The notes under the pieces: generated by a model
Databases searched by the model: none
Told to the model about the DNA's origin: nothing
What the model saw: the letters and a program-made list of their open reading frames with translations, nothing else
Shown here: piece by piece, positions 47,236 through 59,854 of the stretch
Layout: each line of letters begins with the position of its first letter
Position numbering within the stretch: position 1 is the stretch's first letter
Program-made: the position numbers and the translations under genes
DNA from: Athripsodes cinereus
Lineage: Eukaryota; Arthropoda; Insecta; Trichoptera; Leptoceridae
Reading direction: 5' to 3'
NCBI GenBank assembly: GCA_947579605.1
Contig: OX388312.1
Location: 18,871,313 to 18,935,312, forward strand
DNA: 64,000 nucleotides

Positions 47236-48836
47236 TTCATTGCTTCAACGTCATTTGGGAAACCCGCACAGTTCCTCAGGACTTCCGAGATGCTATAATT
47301 GTCAACCTGTATAAAAATAAGGGTAGTTCTTCAGACTGTAATAACTACAGAGGCATATCTCTCTTGTCGGTCGCGGGAAAGGTCTTGGCGAGGATCATGG
47401 CGAACAGACTTGTACCGGCTATCGAACCCCTCTTACCAGAATCACAATGCGGGTTCCGACCTGGCCGCGGCACGGTGGACCAAATCTTTTCTCTAAGACA
47501 GCTTCAAGAAAAGACGGTTGAACAACAGACATCCATGTTCGTGGCATTCATCGACCTCGCCAAGGCCTTCGACACTGTCAACAGGGACCTACTTTGGATC
47601 GTGATGAGCCGACTGGGAGTGCCTCCTGTCTTTTTGGAAGTATGCAAGAGTCTTCACACTAACAACACAGCAAAAGTATTATACAGTGGGTCGCTGACGG
47701 ACTCCTTCACCACAAATACCGGCGTCCGCCAGGGGTGCGTGCTGGCTCCCATACTCTTTAATTTGTTCACTACGGCACTCGCGATCGTTATTGATATGAG
47801 ACTGACATCAAGGGGAATTCCAGTGAGGTGCAGATTTGATGGTGGACTGTTCAATCTGAGCCGATTCCGTGCTAAGGCTAAAACAGAAACAAAATATGTC
47901 ACGGACTTACAATATGCCGATGATTGTGCGCTGATCTCCCACACTGCTGAGGACCTACAGACCATGCTGGACACTTACTCATGGGCTTATAATGTCCTTG
48001 GTCTGAAATTGAATGCGTCCAAGACGAAAATATTAACTACTCCAGATATACAAAATATACAAATATTATCTGATGGCCAAACACTGGAAAAAGTGGATCA
48101 TTTCAATTATCTGGGAAGCATTGTGAACAGCCGATCAAATATTGATGACGAAATCCAGAACAGACTAAACGCAGCCTCTCGCGCATTCTGGAGGTTACGG
48201 GATCGAGTGTTCGGAAACCACGACCTGTCACTAAAAACCAAGACAGCAGTGTACCGCGCAGTTGTGATGCCTACCCTTTTATATGGATGTGAAGCCTGGG
48301 TTCCTTATAGACGCCACATCAGGTCTCTGGCAAAGTTACAGCAACGCCACCTGAGGCAAATCATGAAAGTAAGGTGGCACCACAAAATAAGTAACAAAGA
48401 AATCCTAGATAGAGCGAGCTGCCAGAGCATCGAGGTGTTGTTGGCCCGTGCTCACCTTCGCTGGTCGGGTCATGTCGTCCGTATGTCGGACAATAGACTT
48501 CCAAAGAAGCTCATGTACTCCGAGTTGGCTGAAGGTAGAAGAAAACATGGCGGGCAACGGAAAAGATACAAGGACGTTCTGCACAACACGCTGAAGGACA
48601 CAAACTGCCAAAATGACTGGGAAAGCTTGGCGGGTGATCGGAAAAATTGGCGGAAGACCATAAATAACTACAGCGGCCCGCAGAATAGAACCACCCGCAG
48701 ACCCATCACAAATGAAGAGCAGCCCTGTCCAAAGTGCGAGAAAGTGTGCTTATCCAGAATCGGCCTCCACAGTCACCTTCGATGGCATCACCGGCAGGAA
48801 CAACTACGTAGCAACAATTCTTCGGATGCTTCATAA
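47236..48836 (+). CDS. 5'-truncated LINE ORF2: reverse transcriptase with C-terminal zinc finger
   Basis: One uninterrupted frame from about 47236, where there is no ATG because the element is 5'-truncated: WETRTVPQDFRDAIIVNLYK, NKGSSSDCNNYRGISLLS, QCGFRPGRGTVDQIFSLR, FIDLAKAFDTVNRDLLW (A motif), GVRQGCVLAPILFN (B), LQYADDCALIS (C, YADD intact), FNYLGSIVNS, LLYGCEAWVPYRRH. It closes with a C2H2 finger, CPKCEKVCLSRIGLHSHLRW followed by HH (C-x2-C-x12-H-x3-H). No stop or frameshift from fingers to finger. The AP-endonuclease half is missing, so the copy is not autonomous. It is much GC-richer than its surroundings, as expected of a recent insertion. Clade not assigned. Confidence 0.88.
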
Positions 48837-48839
48837 ACG

Positions 48840-50690
48840 GGCTCTAGGCATTAATTAATTAAATGTAATGTAAATATTATTGCATTTGAACTTTTTGCAT
48901 TATTCTCCATACACGCAATCGGGGAGATTAAAAAGAATTTTGTTTAAATTCATAAATGAGATGGTCGGGAACCTAATGATAGAATATCGAAAGGTTCCGT
49001 ATATATAACGTATCCTTTAGGGTTAAGGTTGCTAAGAAAACTACAGAAACACATCAAATTTTTCATTTTATTTTCTATATTTATACTGTTTGTAATTTAA
49101 TTTACATTGAAAATACAACATTCAAATTTTTTTTTATTCCCAACATTTCAAATAAATCATACCACTGAAATAAATATAATAGATCAATGTCTTGTAACCC
49201 TTCATAATTTTATAAATAAAATGCACAGATATAGGAAACCAATTTCGCAAGATTTTTAAGAAGATTTAGTTTGCAAATAAATATAGTAGTACTTTCTAAT
49301 TTATCTAGTCATTCATTTATTATGAATTAAAAACACTTTGAAATGTTTATTGTTATTATAATAATACTTAATTTAGATGAAAAAAAATAAACAACAAATC
49401 ACATTATTTGTTGCAGTTGTTCTTTTAGTTCATCTATCTTCATAAAAACTCTTTTCAATTATTTAATGACGATCCACTTTGGCATGGACATTATAATACA
49501 TTACATAATATAATACATTTCATGGCCAATTGAATGATGTATTATCTTGTCGACGTTTTTCAGACAAATTGTAGGAGCTAGCCCCGTCACTTCTCATCGC
49601 ACATCATTGCAAGTCAAAGTTCTAATATAAGCAATCATCATAATAAAAAATGATAAAATACATACCTATCAATCTATAATTCAATACTATACGAGTATAA
49701 GATATTCTATTAAAAATGACACAATTTATTTTAAGAAATTGTGAGAAACGGAGCGATTGTAGTTTTTACAATTTGTCTGATTATGGATTTGTCATTTTGT
49801 AAAATAATGATGCCGGCGCCGTTTGTAAACGGACATATTTTACAAAACACTACAATATACAAATAGAACAACTTATCATCACATCCATACAAGAGAATTT
49901 TATTATTCAAACATTATTATATTTGTTTCATCTACATTACTGTTTGATATCTATATTCGCTTACACATATACCGTTTTGATGTTATCATTAAGTAGGCCT
50001 TCACATCACTTTAAATGTTGACATTGACATTAATCATGACATTGTCATTGTGGGAGTTGTTTGATTACGTTTAAATCATGTGAGAAGTAGTTTATCATTG
50101 ATATAACAATAAGAGTGACCATGCAAAACTGTACGACGTAATACTAATTTATTCCCTACATACTATGTACTATCTTTTACTTAGACTAATACATTATTTA
50201 GTGGAATAGCAATCAGATATATACACTACTTGTACAATCAATCGTATTTAGTTAGTTTAGGGTGGGTTAATTGGATGATTTGAAATATGAATGTTACTGA
50301 AAAATTCGATTCAAGACTATACTGGGAGACTTATTTCGACGATCCTTAATCTGGTATCTTAAAATGACAAATTGAGACTCTTATGCATAGCTTATTTATA
50401 TTCATTATCCCCCACATAACACATGGAATATATTTAATAATAATGCTGCTACCTTCAATAATAGAACCAATATTTATACAATGTACATAAATATTATTTA
50501 AAAGTGCATTTTTACTAACTAAGTCAAACCGCTGAAAACCGCAGTCTAATTTTAACAAAAAATTTTTTTTGAAATTCTAAAAATATTTATTAGATTAAGA
50601 CCATCGCACGTACCCCAGTAATAATATTAATTAATTAATTGATTTATTTTTGTTTATGAAATTAATAAAGAGCCTGGGCCTTTCAAAAAG
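48840..50690. other. Intergenic DNA between LINE and EcKL gene
   Basis: No gene. Hairpin-prone stretches near 49565-49855. A minus-strand AATAAA near 50643 could terminate the EcKL transcript. Confidence 0.35.
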
Positions 50691-50698
50691 TAAAAAAT

Positions 50699-52471
50699 CT
50701 AAATGACATTGAGTTTTGCTGAGTGCCGAACTATACCTTGTAATCTAGCGATGCATTCTTTGGAGAACTTGACACAATCTGCTTTGATTCCTTCGTCAGT
50801 CATCATGTCAGTAAGATTTATTGAATCTTCTCTATTGTTCAATACTAGAGGAATAATACCGATACCCATCAAAAGACCGAATCCAAGATAACTCGTCACA
50901 TGTTCCCTGAATATTGTCTCTGGAAAGCACTTCTCTGGATCGCAATCCAGTTCTGTCAAGCGACTTTTCAAACTATTGTAGTATGTGTCGAGGATTTCAT
51001 TCCATAACTCGCATCGCATTTCTTCATCGGTGCAAGAGAATAGCAAATATACCAAATCAGTGATTGGTGATGCGTACTTTATAATTTGCCAGTCAACTAA
51101 AATCAATTCAGATGGTTTTTCATCCTGGAAAAAACAAGTTATATGTATCATTGAAATATTTTCGTAGTCATTATCAAACAGTGAGGCCACAAAAGCCAAT
51201 GAAATAATAGGTCAGATATAATGTAATACATCTCTATATAGGCATATTATTAGTGATTCTATTACTATTAAATTTGAATACTTTTTCTATTAAGGTGCGG
51301 CAATAGGCAAAAATTTCATTAGAGATTAGGCAACATCCTTTATTGATAATTTTGAATTTTATTTAAAGAAAGAAAATGCAATAAAAACAAATGTCTTTAA
51401 ACAATATTGTATTTTATGTAGAATGACATTTTTCGTCTTTATCAATCCAATGTTAATGCCAAGAGACGAAAGATATCTCTCGAAATAAAATACGACATGG
51501 GTTAGAAAACATTCGTTTTTCTAATTTTTTGCTTTCATTATAGACACAGTGAATAAAAAATCATTTATGATTTTCGAATATTTTGTTCACACCTTTGTCG
51601 CATGCATAGTCTAAAAATTTATATCATGAAATAATAATTTTGTAATTAGTAGTTTTACCTCGTATTTAAATAACATATTGTTTATCCAAGAATCTCCATG
51701 AGTAATGATGAAGTAAGGACTGTCTACAGGATTTTCGACGATGTTCAAATATTCATAATACTTTTCTGTCACATCGCCTTCAACAAATTTCTCTAATTTT
51801 GCTTTATCTCCATCATCTTCTAAAATATCCATTACCGAGGCACAAACATCATTAAAATAATTGGACATTTCATCTCCCATATCGTTTCTGTCTGAAACAT
51901 GTTCTTTAAAATCGTCATATACTTCTTTGGATAATTTATCCTTCGCAGCAAAAGATAGAGCATGATATCTCGCTAATGTTTTGACAACTAACATCAAATG
52001 TTCATTGTCTAATGGTATTAATCGATCATACATTTTGAACCCTTTAGCGTTCAAATCATCAAACACCAATACTTCAGTGAATTCTGTAGAAGATGATGCG
52101 TAACACTTGGCATGTTTGAATTTATCTTTATCTGTTATGTTGTATTGATCTTGAAGTTTGTCTAATGTCTTCAGAAGTACATTATAAGAGTATATTTCCC
52201 TTTTATAGAATGCATTTAAACCTAATCTTCCCCTTAGGTTCTGATCTGGAGGAGGAGTTTTTATGATCAGTTTTAATTCTTCTTTCTCGCCGTTTTGTTT
52301 GACACCATTCACAGTTGCACGTTGTATTTCACCAAGGTAGTTCTCACCTTTTTCAAATTTAAATGTTATTTTAAAATCAAAACTTTTAAAGTTAAGAGTA
52401 TTGGCTATGTTCTCTATGAGAATTTTTAAATGTTCAGTGGGCTCGTCAATTCCATTGGTATCACCGTTCAT
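50699..52471 (-). CDS. EcKL / CHK-kinase-like protein, complete two-exon gene
   Basis: Exon 1 52471-51659 (271 codons from MNGDTNGIDEPTEHLKILIE) and exon 2 51124-50699 (141 codons plus stop), joined across a 534-bp intron with donor GTAAAA and acceptor TTTTTTCCAG; 412 residues, normal for the family. Visible motifs: FKFEKGENYLGEIQRATV (glycine-rich nucleotide region), LKLIIKTPPP (VAIK-like lysine), FYKREIYSYNVLL (conserved E), LVFDDLNAKGF, ARYHALSFA, HGDSWINNMLFKYE (catalytic HxDxxxxN) and LILVDWQIIKYASPITDLVY (metal-binding D). The family covers ecdysteroid 22-kinases and probable detoxification kinases of insects. It is probably a cytosolic kinase; no signal peptide is evident. The substrate cannot be told from sequence. 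Confidence 0.92.
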
Positions 52472-52479
52472 TTTGGAGC

Positions 52480-53268
52480 GAGAGATGTAACTGTACTAAA
52501 TGTTCAGTGGGACAGAATTTTATTTAACTATTTATTATGTTAGAAGAACAAATTACGTCATATTGCAATCAAATCTACAAGCGAATATACACTTTATTCC
52601 GTATGTCAATGTATTTATGCTCTGCGAATATATTACATAAGTGTCAAGTTGTAATACATAATAATATAATAAGTACTTGTAATCGACGCAGTGAAGTATC
52701 ATAATTGTAAAATGTTCAATAATAAATTTATTGTGTACGAATTTTAATTTCGAAAGAAGTTGAAAATCGTTTTAAGATATTTTGTTGTATCACACCTGGA
52801 AATCGACACAACGTAATATTTATTTCCTTTTTGAATAGGTTATTCCCCATAGAACTTTAGTAATACCAAGTTACAATGCTAATCACGATTTTTTCATCTG
52901 TCCCCAATATTGTAGTGAAATATTAATTTGAGAATTTATGCGTTTTTCGAAACCGTCATTTGGGCAGGAAATTAGCCATGAAATACGTAATAATCGATGT
53001 ATCTAAATTAGTACAGATCTTTGATAGACAAAATAAAATTGTTATGAATTGTTTTGTATACTTGTATTATACGTCAATGCTTTTGTTTTATAGATAAATT
53101 ATGTATGCAAATAATAATACTTATTTGCGCTTGTAGACAATAATTATTAATATACCTATCTATATTATTATCATTACATATTTTTCAAGGTTAGTAGGTA
53201 TATATTATTATAATAACTCTAAAGTTTGTACATTCACAGAGTGAAAATTCATTATGATGATATTATAC
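52480..53268. other. Upstream region of EcKL gene
   Basis: Should hold the EcKL 5' UTR and promoter. AAATGTTCAGTGGG, present at the start of the coding region (about 52427), recurs at 52499 just upstream. No other gene. Confidence 0.4.
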
Positions 53269-53447
53269 TTTAAATAACGCACAGTTTACTTTTCACTAAG
53301 ATTCATTCAAATCTCGAGCGCTTTCGTCTTTTGTTTTGAAAATTGACATTTCAAGAGAACTCTTGAAAATGTCAATTTATTAACATTGACGAAAGCGCTC
53401 GAGGTTTGAATAAATCTTAGTGAAAAGTAAACTGTGTGTTATTTAAA
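53269..53447. mobile_element. 179-bp near-perfect palindromic element
   Basis: Arms 53269-53328 and 53388-53447 are almost exact reverse complements over 60 nt (TTTAAATAACGCACAGTTTA...GCGCTTTCGTC). A second inverted pair (TTGACATTT / AAATGTCAA and CAAGAG / CTCTTG) extends the hairpin almost to its centre. Typical of fold-back MITEs. Confidence 0.75.
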
Positions 53448-53449
53448 AT

Positions 53450-55400
53450 ATTATTATGAAAAAATATTTAATTAATAAAATTGATATGGACATTTTATTT
53501 ACTATAATATAATGTTTAAATAAAAATGTGCGTTGTTCATATGACTATTCACATTTCATACTCTACCAAATAATTATATTAGCTACGATGGTGTATATAT
53601 GAATTATTGTATGTACATAGATATATGAGAATTTTCCTTAACAACATAATTTTCTTATGAATAAAAGATGTTTGTAGCAACGGAGTAGAAGAGATAAGAA
53701 GTAATAGAGTAGGTATTCGTGTTGTTTAGCAAGTCATTCTCATCTCATTTATATAGTTAAGTTAATAATTTACCTACCTAACTACTCATACTAACAACAC
53801 ATCATAATAGTACCTATCACATTAACTCGTGCTTTGTATTCAAATAATTACATACGTAAAAAAATTATTATGGTCATAGCAAATTATAATTGTGAATAAC
53901 GTAATTTTGTTTGCTTACAAAAATGTCACATAACATTAATATCCATGACATGACATTTTTAAATGTCCTCTTCAATGTTACCTACATAAAATTAAAATCA
54001 TCTTTTGAGCTCAGTTTGAGCAGTTTAAAACACCCAGCAAATTAAACCAGCACAATTTCTATAAATAGAAATTCATATTGTAGTAGATTTGAAAGACGTA
54101 CAAAATATTGTTTAATTCGGCGAACATTACACTATCTTTTTTCTTTTTACTACTCTCCGTTCGTAGAAATACATTCTCTCCACATTTTATTTTGTTTTGT
54201 AGACTCTTTTGTATCGTGATAATTTGATGGTGTGCAAAAAATAATAAATAAATAAGAGTTTCGTGCCAATCGAGTCACCTCACACTCCTTTCTGTAAGTT
54301 TTGAGTGTTCTGTAAAAAGCAGGTAGGTATTTGTAAAACATGTATTTAAAATCTTCTGTTCAGTGATAACGCATGCCATCCATCCTGAATGTTTTATATA
54401 TTTGGGCGTAAATAGGATAGCTGAAATATCCGGGTGTGAGGTGGGGCTCTTTTCAATGCTGGCTACCTTATTTGTGCGATAAGCCGTGATGGTATAGATA
54501 GATAAAGATTCGAGTCACCTCTTCTCACGACCTTCTTGAACGTAACAAGTTATTCTGAGTGGTGCAAGAGATACTTTCTCCATAGTGATAGCTCATGCCG
54601 GGGAAAACTGATGTAATAGGGTACTCAAAATAAAACATTGGTAAGTTACATATAAGTTAGTACAATACATACAATAAATTATAATATCTCTGTTTTAACA
54701 TGAAATACAACCCTATGAAGTGAGGTAGTAGCTATATAAGATATATTTTTATATGTATACATTAGTCTCGCCACAATATCTTAATTATGTAGGTATTCTC
54801 CATGATATATATGTAATACTCTCCCTGTTCTCAGTTCAACCGTATTGTACCACATCCATCAATCAAACTGCTTAGGTGATTAATTGAGACATTATAAAGA
54901 TTAAAAATGTTCTCATCTAACACAATGTAAAACACTAGTAAATACTTTTATATATTAAAATGTACATTGTTATTTGCTCCTATTTGCTTTCTATTCATCC
55001 ATACTTTTTGATAACTTACATTTGCATGATACCCCAACTGTATAGATACGTAGTATATAACTTAAACCGACGCCCAAATTATACTTGAGATGGATGCTCC
55101 ATTAAATGGCGCTGAATAAATCATCCAACTATAAAATCATTACAGAATAAAAAAAGTCATTAAAAATCTAATTTTTCATTTTGTATTTTTGTGTGTAAAC
55201 GATAAATTTTTTTGTTTTCATTTCTCTTGCTAGGTACCTACATACTTTCTGTTTTTCATTAAACTGACGATGTTTACACGTACCTACCTTTATTCTTTGA
55301 TGATTTTAACATTTTGAACGGCGATTTGTTTTCTAAATTCAGGATGTTGCAGTTGATAAAAACGAAAATTTATTCCAATTTGTTAGAATATGTTTAAAAG
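53450..55400. other. Intergenic DNA with GATA-family repeat
   Basis: 54340-54520 is a minus-strand copy of the GATA-tailed family (GCATGCCATCCATCCTGAAT, GCTGGCTACC, GCCGTGATGGTATAGATAGA). No gene. Confidence 0.45.
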
Positions 55401-55409
55401 TTTTTCAAT

Positions 55410-55682
55410 TTATTTTCCTTCGGCTAACGCGTGTGAATCTGTGAGAAAATATGGCATAGGGTGCGGTCGCCTTATGGCGAACTCGTTTTTTGTTCTTGTG
55501 CAACCTGTCTCCGTTGATGAAAAGTACCTAGCATTGGTTGGAATGTCCCTTTCGGGATGAAGAATAGTTTTCACACTATTCTGGTACCGATGATTCTGTT
55601 CTGGCACGTTGTCTTGGATCCCCAAAAGTTTTTGGACATAATATTTTTGCTTTTTTGTGTGAATTTCAGATCCAGATATCAT
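55410..55682 (-). CDS. Unrecognised 90-codon open frame
   Basis: Reads MISGSEIHTKKQKYYVQKLL...HPERDIPTNARYFSSTETGC. Its composition is less biased than random AT-rich frames, but I recognise no family, and no splice partners or repeats support it. It may be an unrecognised repeat fragment. Confidence 0.15.
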   Translation of the reverse strand: MISGSEIHTKKQKYYVQKLLGIQDNVPEQNHRYQNSVKTILHPERDIPTNARYFSSTETGCTRTKNEFAIRRPHPMPYFLTDSHALAEGK

Positions 55683-56239
55683 TTAAAAAAATATTTGTAT
55701 TGGTTTTTCTCTTTCTTAAGGAGATATTGAAAGTTTACAGTAGTTTGGAAAATTCTCACGAGGCAAATTCAGGCTGCCCCCTTTGCCCAGCCCGTGAGGA
55801 CATAAAATTTATTTGCAAGTCAGGACAAATAGGATTCCTTAACTACTGAGATATCCGGGTGTATGGAGGGTTCTTTCAATATTTATAACCTATCAGACTC
55901 GTTTTATTTTGAATACTTGAATACCTTATACGATAGAACATTTTAAACTTCAAAATATTTTTATTATAATAGTTTTATCCCTTATTTCCCTCAATATAAC
56001 AATAGAATTTAAACACTATAATACAACTCACACAAACGAGTATTGAACGATTTATTTTGAAGTAATGATGCTTGTGCAAAATCTTAAGGGTGTATCTTAT
56101 AGTGAATGTAGCTACAAAGGTATTCATACATAGGAAGTTGGGAAGAATGAATCTTGAAACCTGTCGGAAGCTGATTAAGCCAATTAGGATACACGGATGT
56201 GAAAGAATATTTTTACAATTGAAAATCAATTATAAAGTA

Positions 56240-58250
56240 TATTTATTATAAATGAGTCTTCTTCTTCGCCCTCGCCTTTATCCCATTTACTTGAGGTCGG
56301 CTCTCCTAGTCCTCATCTTCCAAGTTTTGCGGTCCCCTGCATCCTCCGAGCGCAACTTTGCCTCCTTCATATCCCTGGCAATTGTGGACATCCAGGTGGT
56401 CACTGGTCTGCCTGGTCTTCTGGGTCCTACTTCCACGTCCATCGTCTTTTTAATCATATTATCCTGTCTGTCTCAAGATGTGCCCGTACCATCTTAATCG
56501 GTTTTCGGTTATTTTTTCACCGATGGGAGCGACTTTGAAACTACCACGGATATGGACATTTCTCACCCTATCCATCCTTGTTACACCACCAGCCCATCTG
56601 AGCATTTTCATTTCATTGGTGTGTAGTGTCTGGGCGTGATTATGTTTTAGGGCCCAACATTCAGAAGAATAAGTCACGGTTGGTCTGACCACAGTTTTGT
56701 ACACCTGACCCTTGATTTTTATTGGCATTTTCTTGTCACACAGTACACCAGAAACAGATCTCCATTTCATCCATCCAAGCTTTGAGCGCTGTGCAATGTC
56801 ATCGTCAATACCACCCTTTGCGGACAATATTGTGCCGAGGTATCTGAAAGATTCGACTGTAGGCACTGGCTCATTCTGAACATGCATAATGTGTGGCTCA
56901 GTTGGTCGTTGCCCAGAAAAGTAACATGGCATGTACTCAGTCTTTGTTCTGCTGATTTTCAGACCATTCGTTTCTAAAGCTTCTTGCCATCTATTCATAA
57001 CACACTGCAACCCCTCAGGTGTCTCATCCATCAAGACCACATCATCAGCATACAGCATACTCCATGGGGCTGGTTTTTGTATATCTGCAGTTATGTAGTC
57101 CATAACCAGATTAAACTGTAGAGGACTCAATGCCGACCCCTGGTGGACACCAACACTGATTTCAAATGGGTCACTCACTCCAGCTGGGCTTCTAACACTC
57201 GTGTAAATATTGGAATACATGTCTTTCAAGAGCTCTATATAGTATTCAGGGACATTCTGCTTTCTAAGTGCTTCCCATATTAGTCTGCGTGGTACTCTAT
57301 CAAAAGCCTTCTCTAAATCTATGAATACCATATGAAGATCATTTTTTTTCTCTTGATATTTTTCAAGGATTATTCTAATTGTCTGTATGGCATCAGTGGT
57401 AGATTTTCCCCTCACAAATCCACATTGGTTCTCTGTCACTCTTGTGAGATCCTGGAGTCTTTTGTTTACTACTCTTTCCCAAATCTTGAATGTGTGTGTT
57501 ATTAGCTTTATTGCTCTGTAGTTTTCACACAGCTGTGAGTCACCTTTGTTTTTATAGAATGGGATTAGGTAACTCTGTCTCCAAGCATCTGGGATTTTCT
57601 GGCCTATTATTATTTTGTTCAGTAGTCTTGTTAGGAAACTCACTCCCTCTTCATCTAACCTTTTCCACAGTTCTGCTGGTATTTCATCCGGTCCTGTTGC
57701 CTTTTTATTTGCCATTTGTGCAATTGCAGTTCTTACCTCCGCTTCCGTGACATTCTCTATTGGTCCCTCAGCTATTCTCTCATTTGTGTTACGTGTGACA
57801 GAATAACCTTCATTTAACAATTCGCTATAGTACTCTCTCCATCTCTCCATTATATCCTTATAGTCAGTGAGTATTTGTTTTTCTTTGTTCTTTATATACT
57901 TTGGGTTTCTAATGTCTTGTGTGGCCATGTTCCGGTATTTAGCTATTTTATATATTTCGGTGCTATGTTTGGCATCCTCCAGTTCTTCATAAAAGGCTTC
58001 GTTGGAACTAGCCCTTGCTTGAGCTACAGATTTCTTTGCTTCCTTTTTTGCCAGTTTATATGTCTGTTTGTCTTCCTCGTTTTGTGTCCTTTGCCATTGT
58101 TTGTATAATTGTTTTTTCAGAGCGAGTTTCTCCTTCACTTCCTCATTCCACCAGTGAGTTTCTCTGTTGTTTGAGATAGGACCTTTTGACACTCCTAAAC
58201 ATCTTTTTGCAAGACCAATACATGTTTCCTCGAAACCATTCCACATATCT
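56240..58250 (-). pseudogene. 5'-truncated RTE-type LINE, RT region nearly intact
   Basis: Minus frame 58246-56459 (595 codons): MWNGFEETCIGLAKRCLGVS, THWWNEEVKEKLALKKQLYK, KKATGPDEIPAELWK, YLIPFYKNKGDSQLCENYRA, QCGFVRGKSTTDAIQTIRII, VFIDLEKAFDRVPRRLIWEA (A), VHQGSALSPLQFNLVMD (B), MLYADDVVLMDETPEGLQ (C), FRYLGTILSAKGGIDDDIAQ, RWYGHILRQTG. A frameshift plus stop near 56459 separates the last ~80 codons (KKTMDVEVGPRRPGRPVTTW...KTWKMRTRRADLK), which end close to the element's 3' end. The R residue of R/HQGSxLSP is H here. The AP-endonuclease is lost (truncation near 58250). RTE assignment rests on the RT motif pattern. Confidence 0.85.
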
Positions 58251-58670
58251 AATTTTTACAATTCTGACGCATGACGTTTGTTTTGATACTCTGTGTTGTG
58301 TTTTTGTTTTTTTAATGTTTTGAATGATTTAAATAATTTGAATTGGTGTTTTAATATATCATTTTGTTGGAAATTTTCCAGTGCATAAACTGATCTCATT
58401 ATAGTTTGGATACATATAGTGCTGTGAAAATTATTTACGAAAGACTGTGAAGGAGGTGAAAGTTTTACCACAAAATTTTTGTAAAGTGAACGCTTCTTCC
58501 AGCGAACCTCGATGTAACATGAGTTTGGTGTCATTGTGTAGAGGAATTAAAGCCGCGTAAATAACCTCGCGAGGACCCTATCTTAAATTCAGCAGTTCTT
58601 GAGAAAATTGGTTTTTCCTCATATGAAAATTTCCAAAATTTTTCCGAAAAATAAGTGTTATATATCATTC
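58251..58670. other. Sequence between two LINE insertions
   Basis: A 92-codon minus-strand open frame (58534-58256) ends beside the RTE truncation point and has no recognised motif. ATATCATTC at 58662-58670 is a candidate target duplication of the LINE that follows. Confidence 0.3.
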
Positions 58671-59104
58671 GAACCGCCATCAAAAGCTGTGCATAACCTT
58701 TTTATTATTTTGTCCATAACTTTGGTATTTAATGAGATATACTAGGTTTATTTTGAAAAAGTACATTTTTATAAAGTGCCACTTTTTGGTAGGTACTTAG
58801 GAAAAAACAATTATTACCATTAAACAGTAAATAAAATTCTGCATAATAAAGTTCGCGGTTGTACTTTTCTATCTTATGAAGTTTTAGTGATAAGTGAATA
58901 AATAACAATTTATCCATACTAAAAGTAAAAATCTCATTGTTCTAACGCCTAAGCGCAAGATTAATATTGGGTTTCGTGTGTCCTCCACCGTTTAGCACTG
59001 TGAATTATTATTCACTTTGAACTACATCTGGAACTTGTTTTTTGAAGTAGAAGTGATCAATATTACTACAACAGTTAATAATAGATAATCAACCTTTTGC
59101 TGAG

Positions 59105-59854
59105 ATGGCATCCACTAGTAAATCTGATTTACCTACCAAGATGAACTCAAGGAACTATTTCGCTTCTTCAAGTGACTCTATCAAGAAACTAACCAATCTC
59201 GTGATGGATCCTAACAGTAAATTCAACAAGGATCAAATAGCTAAAATAATTTCTATAGCAAATGAATTGATGACAAATAATGGGCACGCTACTGCATACA
59301 TGGCTCATATAGAGGGTGAAAATAAATGCATGAAGGATATGTTGGCGACAAGAAGTGAAAACCAATCACCAAAAAATGTAGCGTCTTTGATATCCGAGAC
59401 TATCGATGAAATGGAAGAGCGAAGATTATGTGAGAAGAATGTGATTATATTCAATATTCCTGAGAGTGACTCCGCTCTGTCATTTAATGGGATGCAAGAG
59501 GATACTGGCGCTGTCGCTGATATATTGAAGGGGATAGATGAGTCCAATAACTTCAAAGTGACGAAGGTATATCGTCTGGGCACAAAGAAATCGGAAAGGG
59601 TGAGACCAATCAAGGTTGAGTTCTCCGATAGAGAACAGGCTAGACAGGTCGTTTTTAATAGTAGAAAATTATTAACTAGAGGAGTTAAGATTAAACACGA
59701 CCTCACTCAGCGACAAAGAGAAGAGCTTGCGCAACTATGGAAAGAGGTGGATTCCAGGAAGAGCAACGGAGAGATCAACTTGACGGTCCGGTGGGTTAAC
59801 TCTAAGCCCAAGATAGTGACTACGCATAACAGATTTCATGATGCAAAAAACTAA
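59105..59854 (+). CDS. LINE ORF1 protein (RNA-binding)
   Basis: 249 codons, start MASTSKSDLPTKMNSRNYFA. The middle part ERRLCEKNVIIFNIPESDSA ... FKVTKVYRLGTKKSERVRPI, KVEFSDREQARQVVFNSRKL has the beta-alpha pattern of the RRM-like domain in ORF1 proteins of L1/CR1/Jockey-type LINEs; an upstream helix-rich stretch (residues 35-95) could mediate oligomer formation. It ends FHDAKN with TAA at 59852-59854. The last codons form the slippery string GCA AAA AAC TAA, see the next entry. Presumed role: coats element RNA. Confidence 0.8.
   Translation: MASTSKSDLPTKMNSRNYFASSSDSIKKLTNLVMDPNSKFNKDQIAKIISIANELMTNNGHATAYMAHIEGENKCMKDMLATRSENQSPKNVASLISETIDEMEERRLCEKNVIIFNIPESDSALSFNGMQEDTGAVADILKGIDESNNFKVTKVYRLGTKKSERVRPIKVEFSDREQARQVVFNSRKLLTRGVKIKHDLTQRQREELAQLWKEVDSRKSNGEINLTVRWVNSKPKIVTTHNRFHDAKN

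Noticed and set aside
57490..58108. Plus-strand hydrophobic open frames
   Set aside because: Antisense shadows of the RTE reverse transcriptase.
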